A stretch of DNA of 64,000 bases from Marinobacter sp. ATCH36 (GTDB lineage Bacteria > Pseudomonadota > Gammaproteobacteria > Pseudomonadales > Oleiphilaceae): positions 290,346 through 354,345 of the forward strand of contig NZ_JAMJPL010000004.1 in the NCBI RefSeq assembly GCF_023555055.1, read 5' to 3'. Below, one piece after another: positions 45,081 to 57,408 of this stretch. The notes below the pieces were generated by a model. The model was not told where the DNA came from. It searched no databases and saw only the letters and a program-made list of their open reading frames with translations. Position 1 is the stretch's first letter, and the number at the start of each line of letters is the position of its first letter. The translations under genes and the position numbers were made by a program.

Positions 45081-48000
45081 TTACTGACCGGTATCAAATA
45101 CCCGCCTGAGCCGAACTTCCGGCTCATCCCAGCTTCCACTGACACTATAAGTTGCACTGGTCAGTTTACTCAATGGGTCGCCCAATACTTTATCGAGCAC
45201 AAACAGTGCACCGCCGATGGGCGCGCCCGCCCCCATCAGCAGTGCCGCCAAAGGCAGGTTCTGGGTCAGAGGCAGAACCACCACCATGTTCATATCGAGT
45301 GATTCTTCCATCATGTTACTGGTACCGGTAAGTTTGAACGCTCCGGACGGGCCAACCACCTGAAGTTCCGGGTCCAGCGTCAGCAGGCCGTTGATCATGG
45401 TTGCCTTGCCGGATATTGCATCAAATGCCACGCCGGCCTCGTACAGGTCGGAGAAATCCAGCTTCAGCCGCCGCCACAAGGTGTCAGAGTTCAGCAGATT
45501 GAAAACCCGGAACAGCTGCGCAGTGTTGTTGCCCTCGAGAATGACTCCGTCGTCGAAGCGCACACTCACTGACCCGCTGAGCCCCGACAGGTCAAACGTA
45601 TTGGGCCGCCCCGGCCAGTCGATATCCATATTCACAGCGGTGCCCTGGCTGCGAAACGGAATCTCGGTGCCAAACAGATTACCCAGATCCGCCAGGGACT
45701 CCCCGGTGATATCGCCGACGAAACGAGTGGTTTCCCGGTCTCCGGCGATGCTCCAGGTCAGTTGTCCGTTCAAAGTCAGTGTTCTCAGGATGCCCGATAT
45801 ATCCCGAACCTGGAGCCGTGTGGCTTCGGGGCGAATCGCCATGGACCAGGTTCCGGCGTCGTCTTCGTCGAGCTGCAGGCTGGTGATGCGAAGGTCGATA
45901 TCCGGCCAGTTCTCCATTCCAAGCTCCCTGAAGGCGCGAACTTGTTCTTCCGGCCCAGGCAGCGGAGCCTCCGCATCCTGAACTTCGTCGCCGCCCCGGG
46001 CCAGCTTGAGACGCTCCAGATCCACAATGACCGGGCCGTCATCCACTGGCCAGTAAATAATGCCTGTCAGCCACTCCGACTCCGATTCAACAGACCACTG
46101 CCCGTTGATCTGCTGCGCGGAAACGTCTACGCCAGTCAACCGCTGGTCGCCGATAAAGAGATTGCGGAAAGCCAGCTCCAGATCACCCGGCTGCCACAAC
46201 AAATCCAGGTTCAGGCGATCCGGCCAGTCAACGGAGACTTTCATTCCGGCGTTGCTCGCGGGCTCTATTGTTGCGGTCAGAGGCGCCTCTTCGTCGGCAT
46301 CCTTTGCATATGGCTCCGGCCAGTTGATCGCAAGTCCGGACAGATCCGAGTACAGCTTCACTGCAGAAGTTTTACCGGGCGCGACATCCAGAGTGGCCAG
46401 GTAGCTGACCTCCCCACTCAGCCCAAGATCTGTTCCCTCCGGCAATGCGGTCCGGGCCAACAGATTGCCGATATCGAGGCGACCATACTGGCGGATATCG
46501 AGTCCGTCGCTACCCTCAGCGCGCCGCAACCGAACCGTCACTGGAGCCCCCATGAAACTCGCCTGAACAGGCGTGTCGGAGAATCCATCGTCGGTACTGA
46601 AGCTCAGATCACCACTGATCCGGGTCCATTCCAGGTCGGCCGGGGCGTAACTCAGTGTGCCGGCATTGGCGCGGACGGTCGCGTTTATGTCAGGTGGCGA
46701 ATCGGAATCCAGCAGCAGACCAAGCCCCAGGTCAAGATAATAATCGCCATCCAGCCGGATACTTTTGCCCGCTTCCCCGGTCATTTCGCCCAGTGGACTG
46801 TTCTCCAGCCAGTAAGCCAGCGCTTCACCTTTAAAAGGTGCGGCGACATTCACATAGACGCGAACATCGCTGCCTTCCGGCTCAACTCTCACCTGCCCCG
46901 GCTGAAGCTCCAGCCCGCCGGTTCGTCCGGAGTCCACATCAACCCGAGTACGGCCATTCTGAACATGAACCGTGCCAGAGGCGTCAGTGACCTCCGGCCA
47001 GCGTTCGTCGTAGCGAACGGTCGCATTCTGAAAGCGATAAACCATGGAAGACACGAACGAACCGGGCGGGGCGTTACGGTTAACCAGCCCGTGACCAAAA
47101 TATTCCCCGTCGGTCACATCCGCAGCCTCTATCGCCGCGGTCAACCACTCATACAGGCCGGGATCCACGGCCTTGACAGGCACGAAGTCCGCAAGCATTT
47201 CAGCGGTCCCGTTCTGAACCCCCACCCTGAGGCCGAGACTGTCTTCCCCCTCACGATCCATACGCAAGTCGAACGCGCCAGTCAGGTCCGTGGCATCGCC
47301 ATAAACCATACCGATGTCGTCAGAGTAGATCCGGGTTATGTCTCCCTCGAAACGCCAGGCCACGCCCGCGCGGAAATCCCGCAAATCCCAGGGGCCACGG
47401 AACAGATCAGGAAAGCCCAGTGTCAGTTCATCGCTCCGGGCCTCTACGTAGCCGCCCTGGTTATTGACGACCAGACTGCCATCCAGACCCGACACTTCCG
47501 GCGCTCCGCCATAAGCCCGGACATCAACATCGTTCAACAGCGCCGTCAGCTCAAACTGTCGGCTCCCATCCGAAGGCAGGTTGAGCAGAAGTTGATTCAG
47601 CCTTCCGGCCGGTCGGTAGTTTTCGAGAGCAGTGGTGGCCCTGGCTGGTAGCAGGTTCAGACCAGTTACCAGCCGCCGAACAGGTTGCAGCGAGAGTTCG
47701 TCGGCGATGATTCTGGGGCCGGCCTGATCGTGCCGGAAACGCACGCTGAACGGAGGAACGGCGTCACCATTCCATTGCCACTGCAGTTTTTTCAGGTGGA
47801 ATTCTCCGGTAGCGTACCAGGGCTGGTTTGCAGGATTTTCCTGTGAAGCACCTGATGTACCCTGCCGGCGCCAGCCAAAGCTTGCACTGATATCCTCGAG
47901 GGGCGCCAGGGATTCGCTGCCAGTACCGATCTGGAGGTAAGGCGTTTCCACCTTACCGCTGACCTGCTCCATCACGCCGTCACGAAAGGTCAACCAGACC

Positions 48001-48824
48001 TGGCCACCCAGATCAAACCCTTCCACCCGTATATTCCGCCAGGCATATTCTTCAATGAGTCCGTCGAACAGCCGCCCGGAGTTGATATCAGCGTAGATCT
48101 GGCCGGTAAAATCGCCGCGGAAAAAGTGCCGGCCGACCAGCCCGAAACTGGCCAACTGCTGGGTAGTACCGGGGCTCATGGCCCGGCCTGATGCGTGAAA
48201 CAGACCACGCTGATAGACCAGATCCAACTGGGGGATCTCCACATGCCTCAACTGGTCATTGTTATCCCGGACACCAAGATGAACCCGGGTTATTTTTACG
48301 GAGGGGTCGGAAAGCCAGGTTCCGGCAAGGTCAAGCCAGCGCTCAATGTCGTTGACCACCGGCCCGGGGATATCAACGCCTTCAACCATCACTTCTCCGC
48401 GCCGGGTCTGGTTGACCGTCAGCTCGAGCCCGTCCGCTTCAAAGTTGGTAAACACAATGCGCAAACGGCTCAGGGATGCCAGAAAATCAAGGCCGATGCG
48501 AACGCTCTGCAGCGAGCCCGCCGCATCATCGCCTTTGCCGTCGGACAGCAGCACGATTTCGCGGGCAATGATGGTCGGGTTGAGCCAGTTCCAGCTTGAC
48601 GACAGGGAACCGATACGCACTTCCTGGCCAAGCTCCGAAGACAGCACCTGTTCGATATTGGCGCGGTAATCGTCTATATTCTGCGTGAGTTGCCGGCCAA
48701 GACCGGCGTACAGTGCGAGCAGGACAATGACCGCCAGCAACAGCCACCAGATCAGGCTGGCAAGGCCTGAAAGCAATCGAACAATAATATGTCTGTTTTG
48801 TTGATCAGCGACACTGGATGCCAT
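45081..48824 (-). CDS. yhdP: AsmA-like phospholipid transport protein YhdP
   Basis: 1247 residues, normal for YhdP. One N-terminal inner-membrane helix (ASLIWWLLLAVIVLLALYAGLG) followed by an extended, beta-rich periplasmic rod (DUF3971 and AsmA-type C-terminal region near VNMDIDWPGRPNTFDLSG). With TamB and YdbH it moves phospholipid from inner to outer membrane in E. coli. Downstream of rng in the mreBCD-maf-rng-yhdP-nitrilase order. Confidence 0.93.
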   Translation of the reverse strand: MASSVADQQNRHIIVRLLSGLASLIWWLLLAVIVLLALYAGLGRQLTQNIDDYRANIEQVLSSELGQEVRIGSLSSSWNWLNPTIIAREIVLLSDGKGDDAAGSLQSVRIGLDFLASLSRLRIVFTNFEADGLELTVNQTRRGEVMVEGVDIPGPVVNDIERWLDLAGTWLSDPSVKITRVHLGVRDNNDQLRHVEIPQLDLVYQRGLFHASGRAMSPGTTQQLASFGLVGRHFFRGDFTGQIYADINSGRLFDGLIEEYAWRNIRVEGFDLGGQVWLTFRDGVMEQVSGKVETPYLQIGTGSESLAPLEDISASFGWRRQGTSGASQENPANQPWYATGEFHLKKLQWQWNGDAVPPFSVRFRHDQAGPRIIADELSLQPVRRLVTGLNLLPARATTALENYRPAGRLNQLLLNLPSDGSRQFELTALLNDVDVRAYGGAPEVSGLDGSLVVNNQGGYVEARSDELTLGFPDLFRGPWDLRDFRAGVAWRFEGDITRIYSDDIGMVYGDATDLTGAFDLRMDREGEDSLGLRVGVQNGTAEMLADFVPVKAVDPGLYEWLTAAIEAADVTDGEYFGHGLVNRNAPPGSFVSSMVYRFQNATVRYDERWPEVTDASGTVHVQNGRTRVDVDSGRTGGLELQPGQVRVEPEGSDVRVYVNVAAPFKGEALAYWLENSPLGEMTGEAGKSIRLDGDYYLDLGLGLLLDSDSPPDINATVRANAGTLSYAPADLEWTRISGDLSFSTDDGFSDTPVQASFMGAPVTVRLRRAEGSDGLDIRQYGRLDIGNLLARTALPEGTDLGLSGEVSYLATLDVAPGKTSAVKLYSDLSGLAINWPEPYAKDADEEAPLTATIEPASNAGMKVSVDWPDRLNLDLLWQPGDLELAFRNLFIGDQRLTGVDVSAQQINGQWSVESESEWLTGIIYWPVDDGPVIVDLERLKLARGGDEVQDAEAPLPGPEEQVRAFRELGMENWPDIDLRITSLQLDEDDAGTWSMAIRPEATRLQVRDISGILRTLTLNGQLTWSIAGDRETTRFVGDITGESLADLGNLFGTEIPFRSQGTAVNMDIDWPGRPNTFDLSGLSGSVSVRFDDGVILEGNNTAQLFRVFNLLNSDTLWRRLKLDFSDLYEAGVAFDAISGKATMINGLLTLDPELQVVGPSGAFKLTGTSNMMEESLDMNMVVVLPLTQNLPLAALLMGAGAPIGGALFVLDKVLGDPLSKLTSATYSVSGSWDEPEVRLRRVFDTGQ

Positions 48825-48867
48825 CAGGGGTAACCGCCACGCCTAGTGAATACCTGCCGATCCGGCG

Positions 48868-50349
48868 TTACAGCAGCACCACATCATACTGCTCCTGACT
48901 GTAGAATGGCTCAACCTGGAAGCGAATGGTTTTACTGATAAACGTCTCGAGGTCTGCAACGTTATCGGATTCCTCATCCAGCAAGCGATCCACCACACTC
49001 TGAGAGGCCATGACGAGATAGCTTTCTGCATCATAGGCACGATTGACCCGTAGTATCTCCCGGAACACCTCGTAACAGACCGTCTCACTGGTTTTCAGGA
49101 AACCACGACCATCACAGATCGGACAGGGCTCACAGAGTATCTGGCCGAGGCTTTCCGTGGTGCGTTTTCGGGTCATCTCCACCAGGCCCAGCTCCGAGAC
49201 TCCGGTAATCTTGGTTTTGGCATGATCCCGCTCCAGCATCTTTTCCAGCATCCGGTGTACCTGGCGCTGATGCTCGGCATCCTCCATATCGATAAAGTCG
49301 ATGATGATGATACCACCCAGGTTGCGCAACCGGAGCTGACGGCTGATGGCGCGGGCCGCCTCCAGGTTGGTTTTGAAGATGGTTTCTTCAAGGTTGCGAT
49401 GACCCACAAAGGCACCCGTGTTGATATCAATTGTGGTCATTGCCTCGGTCTGGTCAATGATCACATACCCGCCCGACTTCAGCTGAACCTTGCGGCTCAG
49501 GGCTTTCTGAATTTCGTCCTCAACTGAATAGAGGTCAAAAATGGGGCGCTCACCGGGATAGTACTCCACTTTATCGGAAAACTCGGTGACGAATTCATTC
49601 ACAAATTCCATAACCCGCTCGTAACTCTCCCGGCTGTCGATGCGCACTTTTTCAGTCTGGGGGCGAATCAGGTCACGAATAGTGCGGATAAACAACGGCA
49701 GGTCCTGATAGGCCGCAGCCGGGGCCATGCTGCGGGTAATACGCTCCTCAATCGCCTGATTGAGGCGATGCAGATAATTCATATCACCAAGCAGATCCTC
49801 CTCCGACGCGCCCTCTGCGGCAGTGCGGATTATGTAGCCACCGCTCACCTCGGGGTCGGCAGCAGCGCCCTCTTCCAGAAGGGTTTTCAGACGCGAGCGC
49901 TCGTTTTCGTCCTCGATTCGCTGGGAAATTCCCACATGGCTGACACCAGGCATAAACACCAGATAACGGGAGGGGAGAGACAGCTGGGTTGTCAGCCGCG
50001 CTCCCTTGGTGCCGATGGGGTCCTTGGTGACCTGCACCACCAGTGACTGCCCTTCTCGAAGCAGAGTGCGAATATCGGGGACAGATTTCGGGCCATCGGA
50101 GGATTCATTGGGCGGCTGCTGAACAGGCACCACATCAGAGGCGTGAATGAACGCAGCCCGCTCGAGACCGATATCCACAAACGCAGCCTCCATGCCGGGC
50201 AGCACACGAACCACCTTGCCGCTGTAGATATTGCCCACAATGCCCTTGCGGCTTGTGCGCTCAATGTAGGCCTCCTGGAGCATGCCGTTCTCCACGAGAG
50301 CCACCCGGGTTTCCACCGGAGTAACGTTGATCAGTATCTCTTCACTCAT
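48868..50349 (-). CDS. rng: ribonuclease G
   Basis: 493 residues. An S1 RNA-binding domain (about residues 35-125: [24 protein letters not shown]) is followed by the RNase E/G catalytic region (IIIDFIDM with Mg2+-binding Asp, [12 protein letters not shown]) and the zinc-link CPICDGRG. It matures 16S rRNA 5' ends and degrades mRNA. The start at 50349 overlaps maf by eight bases; the frame stays open upstream inside maf. Confidence 0.96.
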   Translation of the reverse strand: MSEEILINVTPVETRVALVENGMLQEAYIERTSRKGIVGNIYSGKVVRVLPGMEAAFVDIGLERAAFIHASDVVPVQQPPNESSDGPKSVPDIRTLLREGQSLVVQVTKDPIGTKGARLTTQLSLPSRYLVFMPGVSHVGISQRIEDENERSRLKTLLEEGAAADPEVSGGYIIRTAAEGASEEDLLGDMNYLHRLNQAIEERITRSMAPAAAYQDLPLFIRTIRDLIRPQTEKVRIDSRESYERVMEFVNEFVTEFSDKVEYYPGERPIFDLYSVEDEIQKALSRKVQLKSGGYVIIDQTEAMTTIDINTGAFVGHRNLEETIFKTNLEAARAISRQLRLRNLGGIIIIDFIDMEDAEHQRQVHRMLEKMLERDHAKTKITGVSELGLVEMTRKRTTESLGQILCEPCPICDGRGFLKTSETVCYEVFREILRVNRAYDAESYLVMASQSVVDRLLDEESDNVADLETFISKTIRFQVEPFYSQEQYDVVLL

Positions 50350-50947
50350 TGCGGCTCTCCTGCCTGCTGTTCCAGCTTTCCCAGACCGGGTATCCGGCGC
50401 CGGCAAGTAATTCTGCGGTTTCCTGAAGGGGTAAACCAACCACGGCGCTGTAGCTGCCACGGAGTTCCTCTACAAAAATACCACCCAGCCCCTGAATACC
50501 ATAGCCGCCAGCCTTATCCATAGGTTCTCCGGTCGCTACATAGGCGTTTATTTCTTCGTCCGATAGCCCGCGAAAGCGAACATCCGTAACCGAAACCCTG
50601 GACTCACAGGCATTAACACTGGCAATGGCAACGGCAGTCAACACCTGATGGGTCGTGCCTGACAGTCGCCTCAGCATGTCAGCGGCGTCCTGACTGTTCT
50701 GTGGTTTACCGAGAATCCGGCCCCCGAGAACGACGGATGTGTCCGAGCCGATCACTGTGGCACTGGGTTCCGCCGCCTGGACCGCCAATGCTTTCCCCCG
50801 TGCCAGCCGCTCAACATAATGCACTGGTGACTCACCGGTGCCCGGAGTTTCATCAATATCAGCCGGGCGAACATGAAAGGACAGCCCGATCTGCCGCAGC
50901 AGTTCGGCCCGCCGCGGCGAGGCGGAGGCGAGAACGATCGATGCCAT
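50342..50947 (-). CDS. maf: Maf family nucleotide pyrophosphatase
   Basis: 201 residues. N-terminal [39 protein letters not shown] and [25 protein letters not shown] are the complete Maf signature. The YhdE-type enzyme hydrolyses dTTP, UTP and modified pyrimidine nucleotides. It sits between mreD and rng, its standard position. Confidence 0.95.
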   Translation of the reverse strand: MASIVLASASPRRAELLRQIGLSFHVRPADIDETPGTGESPVHYVERLARGKALAVQAAEPSATVIGSDTSVVLGGRILGKPQNSQDAADMLRRLSGTTHQVLTAVAIASVNACESRVSVTDVRFRGLSDEEINAYVATGEPMDKAGGYGIQGLGGIFVEELRGSYSAVVGLPLQETAELLAGAGYPVWESWNSRQESRNE

Positions 50948-50965
50948 GTAACCTTCAGGCCTCCG

Positions 50966-51442
50966 TTATCCCAGTTTCCGATTGAGGTTGTCCAGGAGCA
51001 CGCAGACGACAGGCCATATTATTGCGCTGGTCAGTGCCGGCCAGAGATAACTGAAGCCCGAGTCATCCGCTCCCAGGGTCTGCTTGATGAAATGTACCAG
51101 CATCTGGTTGATACCCAGCAACAGGAACACCATAAGGCACTGCTGGGGCAGAGGGTACATGCGCAACCGCTGATGAATAGTCAGCACGAGAAACGCAATA
51201 ACCCCCATGGCCAGGGCGTTGACACCCAGCGGTGTCGCCTCCAGCACATCCAGCAGCAGGCCCAGACACCAAGCCAGAAGGATGCCAAACTGGGCGGGCG
51301 CCCGGAAGGTCCAGTAGAACACCATCAACCCCAGCCATTCCGGCCGGAACTCGAACCAGCCGACCGGGAACAGGGAACTGCTGAGTACCAGGGCCAGCAC
51401 AATGCTCATGGCGAAAACGGGATAACTGATCACCGACAGCAT
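50966..51442 (-). CDS. mreD: rod shape-determining protein MreD
   Basis: 158 residues, almost wholly hydrophobic with five or six membrane helices (LSVISYPVFAMSIVLALVLS; FGILLAWCLGLLLDVLEATPLG with the conserved LGLLLDVL motif). A member of the elongasome with MreC, RodA and PBP2. Start and mreC stop overlap by one base. Confidence 0.94.
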   Translation of the reverse strand: MLSVISYPVFAMSIVLALVLSSSLFPVGWFEFRPEWLGLMVFYWTFRAPAQFGILLAWCLGLLLDVLEATPLGVNALAMGVIAFLVLTIHQRLRMYPLPQQCLMVFLLLGINQMLVHFIKQTLGADDSGFSYLWPALTSAIIWPVVCVLLDNLNRKLG

Positions 51443-52338
51443 CAGCGCACCTCGTCCTGTTGTGCCGGGCTGGCCTCAGCCGCAGTGGCAGTATTCCCGC
51501 CTTCATCAGTTGCTTCCTGTTCCGGCGAGAACACAACCAGTAGCAAGCGGCTCTTGGTCAGTTCCGCGAGCGGTGTTGCCTCGATTTTCACAAACGGCTC
51601 GCCCGGTTCTTTGGTAATACTGTCCACTTCCGCAACCGGATAGCCTTTGGGAAAACGCCCCCCAAGGCCGGAACTGACCAGCAGGTCACCCTCGCGGATA
51701 TCCGCGGTATCGGGTACATGCACCAACTCCAGAGTGCCAGTATCGCCATTGCCCAGAAGAATCGCCCGCAAGCCGTTGCGAACTACCTCAACCGGTACGG
51801 CATGGCTGCTATCAGACACCAGCAATACCCTTGAGGTAAAACTGCTGGTTTGTTGAACCTGCCCCATCAGGCCGTTGGCATCCAGAATCGCCTGGCCCAC
51901 TTCAACGCCGTCGCGGCTGCCTTTGTTGATAACGATTTCATGGGAGAAAGGATCGGGGGAAACGGCCACCACCTCACCGACAATAACGCGATCGTCCAGC
52001 ACTTCCGAGGAATTCATCAGCTGACGCAGCTCATTGTTCTCGGAAGCCAGAGCCGCGTATTTCAGGGCCCGCCGCTCCAGAATCAGGAGGCGGGCACGAA
52101 GTTCCTCATTTTCTGCCTGAAGATCTTCCTTGGAGGTAAACAGACTGGCGACCCATGCGGTCAGCTCAGAGGGTGCGTTGCCAAGCCAGTGAACCGGTGC
52201 CAGGCCCGTGCCTATAGCGCTGCGAACCGGTGTGAGCTGGTCAAAACGGTCGTCAGCCACAATCAGCGCCATTGAAAGCACAATAACGAGCAACAACCTG
52301 AAGCCGGGAACGGGACCCTGTACGAAGATGGTTTTAAT
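51442..52338 (-). CDS. mreC: rod shape-determining protein MreC, probable ATT start
   Basis: About 298 residues from an ATT at 52338. One membrane helix (LLLVIVLSMALIVADD), a coiled coil (SKEDLQAENEELRARLLILE) and the two periplasmic beta domains (VSPDPFSHEIVINKGSRDGV; LVSSGLGGRFPKGYPVAEVDSI). E. coli MreC begins MKPIFSRGP; here the frame reads (ATT)-K-T-I-F-V-Q-G-P, with AGGGGGAG eight bases upstream. No ATG, GTG or TTG occurs in frame near this site. The nearest ATG (52374) adds 12 non-family residues and lacks a ribosome binding site. Conventional callers will use that ATG or 52395. Confidence 0.9.
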   Translation of the reverse strand: MKTIFVQGPVPGFRLLLVIVLSMALIVADDRFDQLTPVRSAIGTGLAPVHWLGNAPSELTAWVASLFTSKEDLQAENEELRARLLILERRALKYAALASENNELRQLMNSSEVLDDRVIVGEVVAVSPDPFSHEIVINKGSRDGVEVGQAILDANGLMGQVQQTSSFTSRVLLVSDSSHAVPVEVVRNGLRAILLGNGDTGTLELVHVPDTADIREGDLLVSSGLGGRFPKGYPVAEVDSITKEPGEPFVKIEATPLAELTKSRLLLVVFSPEQEATDEGGNTATAAEASPAQQDEVR

Positions 52339-52455
52339 GGCGCACGCTCCCCCTGCCGCAATCCCTGCAGGCATCCATACGACAACCGCCGCCATGAGGT
52401 TTCACGAGCGGCGGCCGGGTAGAGGCAATGTCGGGGCGTAAAGCCGGGGTCAAGG

Positions 52456-53869
<1,414 letters not shown>

Positions 53870-54157
53870 GTGACCATTTCCCGTGAAGACATTGAGAAAG
53901 TCGCTGTGCTCGCACGCATTCGGGTGGATGATGAGCAGGTTTCGGCGCTGGAGAAGGATCTGGGCAACATCCTAGATCTGGTGGACCAGTTGAGTGCGGC
54001 GGATACCGATTCGGTGGAGCCCATGGCCCACCCGTTGAATGCGGTTCAGCGCCTGCGTGCCGATGAGGTGACGGAGACCGATCAGCGGGAGGCTTTCCAG
54101 GCGATTGCGCCGGCTACCGAGAATGGCCTCTATCTCGTGCCACGAGTTATTGAATAA
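53870..54157 (+). CDS. gatC: Asp/Glu-tRNA amidotransferase subunit C
   Basis: 95 residues from GTG at 53870 behind GGGAGG; an ATG two bases earlier is followed at once by TGA. SREDIEKVAVLARIRVDD and the central EKDLGNILDLVDQL match GatC, the small subunit that wraps around GatA and stabilises it. First gene of gatCAB. The complex converts mischarged Glu-tRNA(Gln) and Asp-tRNA(Asn) to the correct amides. Confidence 0.95.
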   Translation: MTISREDIEKVAVLARIRVDDEQVSALEKDLGNILDLVDQLSAADTDSVEPMAHPLNAVQRLRADEVTETDQREAFQAIAPATENGLYLVPRVIE

Positions 54158-54207
54158 AGAAAGCGCATCGAGTGATCTGACGAACAGCGACGTAACCAGG
54201 ACGTGTC

Positions 54208-55665
54208 ATGCATAACAAATCCGTAGCAGAGCTTTCCCGCGAACTGGAAAGCGGCAAGATTTCCAGTGTGGAGCTGACCCGGGAGTATCTGGGCCGCCTC
54301 AAGAAAGAGGACGAGCAGCTCAACAGTTTCATTTCCATTACCGAAGAGCAGGCCCTGGCGGATGCCCATGCGGCGGACGAGCAACGGGCAGCGGGCAAGG
54401 CCACGCCGTGGACTGGTGTGCCGTTTGCCCACAAGGACATTTTCTGTACCAACGGCGTGGCGACGACCTGCGGGTCAAAGATGCTGGCCAACTTTGTGCC
54501 GCCCTACGATGCCACCGTCACGGAGAACTTCCGCCAGGCGGGGGCAGTATGTCTGGGCAAGACCAACATGGACGAGTTCGCCATGGGCTCGTCGACCGAG
54601 TCCAGCTACTTCGGTGCTACCACCAACCCCTGGGGCCTGAGCCGGGGCGAGAAGCGTGTGCCGGGCGGCTCTTCCGGTGGTTCAGCAGCAGCAGTTGCGG
54701 CGCGACTGGTACCGGCGGCGACGGCGACGGATACCGGTGGCTCCATCCGCCAGCCGGCCGCGCTGTGTGGCGTGACCGGACTGAAGCCGACCTACGGCCG
54801 TGTATCCCGGTACGGGATGATTGCGTTTGCTTCCAGCCTGGACCAGGGTGGCGCCTTGGCGCGCTCCGCTGAAGATGCAGCGCTGATGCTGAATGTCATG
54901 GCGGGGTTCGACCCGAAGGATTCCACATCCCTTGAACGGGAAGTACCGGACTACACTGCAACGCTCAATGAGCCGCTGAAAGGCCTGCGCATTGGCCTGC
55001 CGAAGGAATACTTTGCCGGCAACCTCGACTCGGCCATGGAGCAGCAGGTTCGCAGCGCTATCCGGGAATACGAGAAGCTGGGCGCCACGGTGAAGGAAGT
55101 GTCCCTGCCCCACGCCAACCTTGCGATTGCCGCCTATTACGTGATTGCTCCGGCAGAGGCTTCCGCCAACCTGTCCCGCTTTGATGGTGCTCGCTATGGC
55201 TACCGTTGCGACGATCCGAAAGATCTGATGGACATGTACACCCGCACCCGGGCAGAGGGCTTCGGTGCCGAGGTGAAGCGACGGATCCTGGTGGGCACTT
55301 ACGCGCTGTCCGCCGGTTATTTTGATGCCTATTATCTCAAGGCCCAGAAAGTACGCAGGCTGATCCAGCAGGATTTCATTGACGCCTTCAAGGAAGTGGA
55401 TGTGCTGATGAGCCCGACCACGCCCTCTCCGGCCTTCGTTCAGGGCGAGAAGTCCAACGACCCGGTCACCATGTACCTGGAGGACGTGTTTACCGTGGCT
55501 ATCAACCTGGCGGGCATACCAGCCATGTCGGTGCCGGCGGGGTTTATTGACGGCCTGCCAGTTGGCCTGCAGATTATCGGGGACTACTTCTCCGAAGCAA
55601 GATTATTGAACGCCGCCCATCAGTTCCAGCAGGTGACCGACTGGCACCAGCGTGAACCGCAGTAA
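54208..55665 (+). CDS. gatA: Asp/Glu-tRNA amidotransferase subunit A
   Basis: 485 residues. Amidase signature enzyme with the Ser-cisSer-Lys triad: [10 protein letters not shown] (Lys), [15 protein letters not shown] (including cis-Ser) and [15 protein letters not shown] (nucleophile Ser). It releases ammonia from glutamine for GatB. The ATG has AGGACG at good spacing, 50 bases after gatC. Confidence 0.97.
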   Translation: MHNKSVAELSRELESGKISSVELTREYLGRLKKEDEQLNSFISITEEQALADAHAADEQRAAGKATPWTGVPFAHKDIFCTNGVATTCGSKMLANFVPPYDATVTENFRQAGAVCLGKTNMDEFAMGSSTESSYFGATTNPWGLSRGEKRVPGGSSGGSAAAVAARLVPAATATDTGGSIRQPAALCGVTGLKPTYGRVSRYGMIAFASSLDQGGALARSAEDAALMLNVMAGFDPKDSTSLEREVPDYTATLNEPLKGLRIGLPKEYFAGNLDSAMEQQVRSAIREYEKLGATVKEVSLPHANLAIAAYYVIAPAEASANLSRFDGARYGYRCDDPKDLMDMYTRTRAEGFGAEVKRRILVGTYALSAGYFDAYYLKAQKVRRLIQQDFIDAFKEVDVLMSPTTPSPAFVQGEKSNDPVTMYLEDVFTVAINLAGIPAMSVPAGFIDGLPVGLQIIGDYFSEARLLNAAHQFQQVTDWHQREPQ

Positions 55666-55686
55666 GCCCGAAAAAGGAGAACGACT

Positions 55687-57153
55687 ATGCAGTGGGACAT
55701 TGTGATCGGGCTGGAAATTCACGTTCAGCTCGCCACCCGAACCAAGATTTTTTCCGGCTCCAGCACCGCCTATGGCGCCGAGCCCAATACCCAGGCCAAT
55801 GCGGTTGACCTGGCGATGCCCGGCACCCTTCCGGTACCGAATGAGCAGGCATTCCGCTACGCGGTAATGTTTGGCCTTGCGGTGAACGCCGAGATAGAGC
55901 GGCGCTCGGTGTTCGAGCGCAAGAACTACTTCTACCCGGATCTGCCCAAGGGCTACCAGACCACGCAACTGGAACGCCCCATCGTGGGCCCGGGTTATGT
56001 GGATATTGATCTGGCCAACGGCAAGAGCAAGCGGGTGCGCATTCACCACGCCCACCTGGAAGAAGACGCCGGCAAGTCCCTGCACGATTCTTTTTATGAC
56101 GAGCTTGGTCACGGCATGACCGGCATCGACCTGAACCGCGCCGGCACCCCATTGATCGAGGTGGTGACCGAGCCGGACATGACCAACGCCGAGGAAGCGG
56201 TGGCCTTTGCCAAGAAGCTCCATGGCATCGTGACCTCGCTGGGGATCTGTGACGGTGATATGTCCCAGGGTTCCATGCGTTTCGATGTGAACATCTCCCT
56301 CAAGCCAAAAGGCTCCGAAACACTGGGGACGCGCACCGAAACCAAAAACCTGAACTCTTTCCGCTTCATGGAACAGGCCATTGCCCATGAAGTCGAACGG
56401 CAGATGGATATCCTCGAAGATGGCGGCACCATCGTGCAGGAAACCCGACTTTACAACGGCGACCGGGATGAATCCCGCTCCATGCGCACCAAGGAGGAAG
56501 CCAACGATTACCGCTACTTCCCCTGCCCGGACCTGCTGCCGGTGGAAATCGACGATGCCTTCATCGACGAAGCCCGCAACAGCCTCCCGGAACTGCCGGA
56601 TGCGCGCAAAGCCCGATTTATGGAGCAATACAGCCTGAACGACTACGACGCAGGCCTGCTGGCCGGTGACTCAAGGCTTGCCGCCTTCTTCGAAGCTGCC
56701 GCCGAGCGCGGCAAAGATGCCAAGCTGGCAGCCAACTGGGTCCAGGGCGAATTCTCCGCGCGCCTGAATGCGGAAGAGAAGTCTGTTGACGACTCGCCCA
56801 TTTCCGGTGCCCAACTGGGTGACCTGGTGGTGCGCATAGCCGATAACACGATTTCATCCGCGGGCGCCAAGAAGGTGTTTGAGGCGCTTTGGGCCGGTGA
56901 AAACGATAACGTAGACGCAATCATCGACGCCAAGGGCCTGAAGCAGGTATCTGACACCGGGGAGCTGGAAAAAATGGTGGACGAGGTTCTTGCCTCCATG
57001 CCGGATCAGGTAGCCCAGTATCAGCAGGAATCCGACCCCAAGAAGCAGAAGAAGATGCTCGGCGGGTTGATGGGACCGCTGATGAAGGCCTCCAAGGGTC
57101 AGGGGAATCCCAAGCTGTTTAATGAAATTCTGGTTCGGAAGCTTGGGGGGTAG
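55687..57153 (+). CDS. gatB: Asp/Glu-tRNA amidotransferase subunit B
   Basis: 488 residues. The catalytic cradle starts with WDIVIGLEIHVQLATRTKIF and continues with DLPKGYQTTQLERPIVGPG and RAGTPLIEVVTEPDM; the helical and YqeY-like tail contains the SKGQGNPKLFNEILVRKL end. It activates and amidates the tRNA-bound Glu or Asp using ammonia from GatA. The gene starts 21 bases after gatA behind AAAAAGGAG. Two palindromic elements follow in the gap before convergent rimO. Confidence 0.97.
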   Translation: MQWDIVIGLEIHVQLATRTKIFSGSSTAYGAEPNTQANAVDLAMPGTLPVPNEQAFRYAVMFGLAVNAEIERRSVFERKNYFYPDLPKGYQTTQLERPIVGPGYVDIDLANGKSKRVRIHHAHLEEDAGKSLHDSFYDELGHGMTGIDLNRAGTPLIEVVTEPDMTNAEEAVAFAKKLHGIVTSLGICDGDMSQGSMRFDVNISLKPKGSETLGTRTETKNLNSFRFMEQAIAHEVERQMDILEDGGTIVQETRLYNGDRDESRSMRTKEEANDYRYFPCPDLLPVEIDDAFIDEARNSLPELPDARKARFMEQYSLNDYDAGLLAGDSRLAAFFEAAAERGKDAKLAANWVQGEFSARLNAEEKSVDDSPISGAQLGDLVVRIADNTISSAGAKKVFEALWAGENDNVDAIIDAKGLKQVSDTGELEKMVDEVLASMPDQVAQYQQESDPKKQKKMLGGLMGPLMKASKGQGNPKLFNEILVRKLGG

Positions 57154-57214
57154 CTCTCGGGCTATGGGCTGTGGCATCTGGCTATGGCCCTAGCCTGGCT
57201 TCTATGGAGTTAAC

Positions 57215-57329
57215 GGCACGAGGCAGGAAGGGGGTTCCAAAACACGCTCCTTCGGCACATCCATGTGACGCTTGAGCTCCGCCATCCATGGCTCCGCACA
57301 GTTTTGGAACCCCCTTCCTGCCCCGCGCC
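57215..57329 (+). repeat. family 1 palindromic element, copy E
   Basis: 29-base arms at 57215-57243 and 57301-57329 with two mismatches near the outer end (inner 21 perfect, including GGAAGGGGGTTCCAAAAC). The core includes CACAT-CC-ATGTG and GCCAT-CC-ATGGC hairpins. It lies 61 bases after gatB. Confidence 0.92.
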
Positions 57330-57408
57330 TGTCTGGCCTGGCAGATAAATCTACCATAACTGCAACCGACCTACGCTTAGCAGCTTGGGCGTTATCTCGG
57401 AGACGAAA

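Noticed and set aside
45762..47651. 629-codon open frame on the plus strand
   Set aside because: It lies wholly antisense to yhdP, has no family resemblance, and reflects the codon bias of the GC-rich coding strand.
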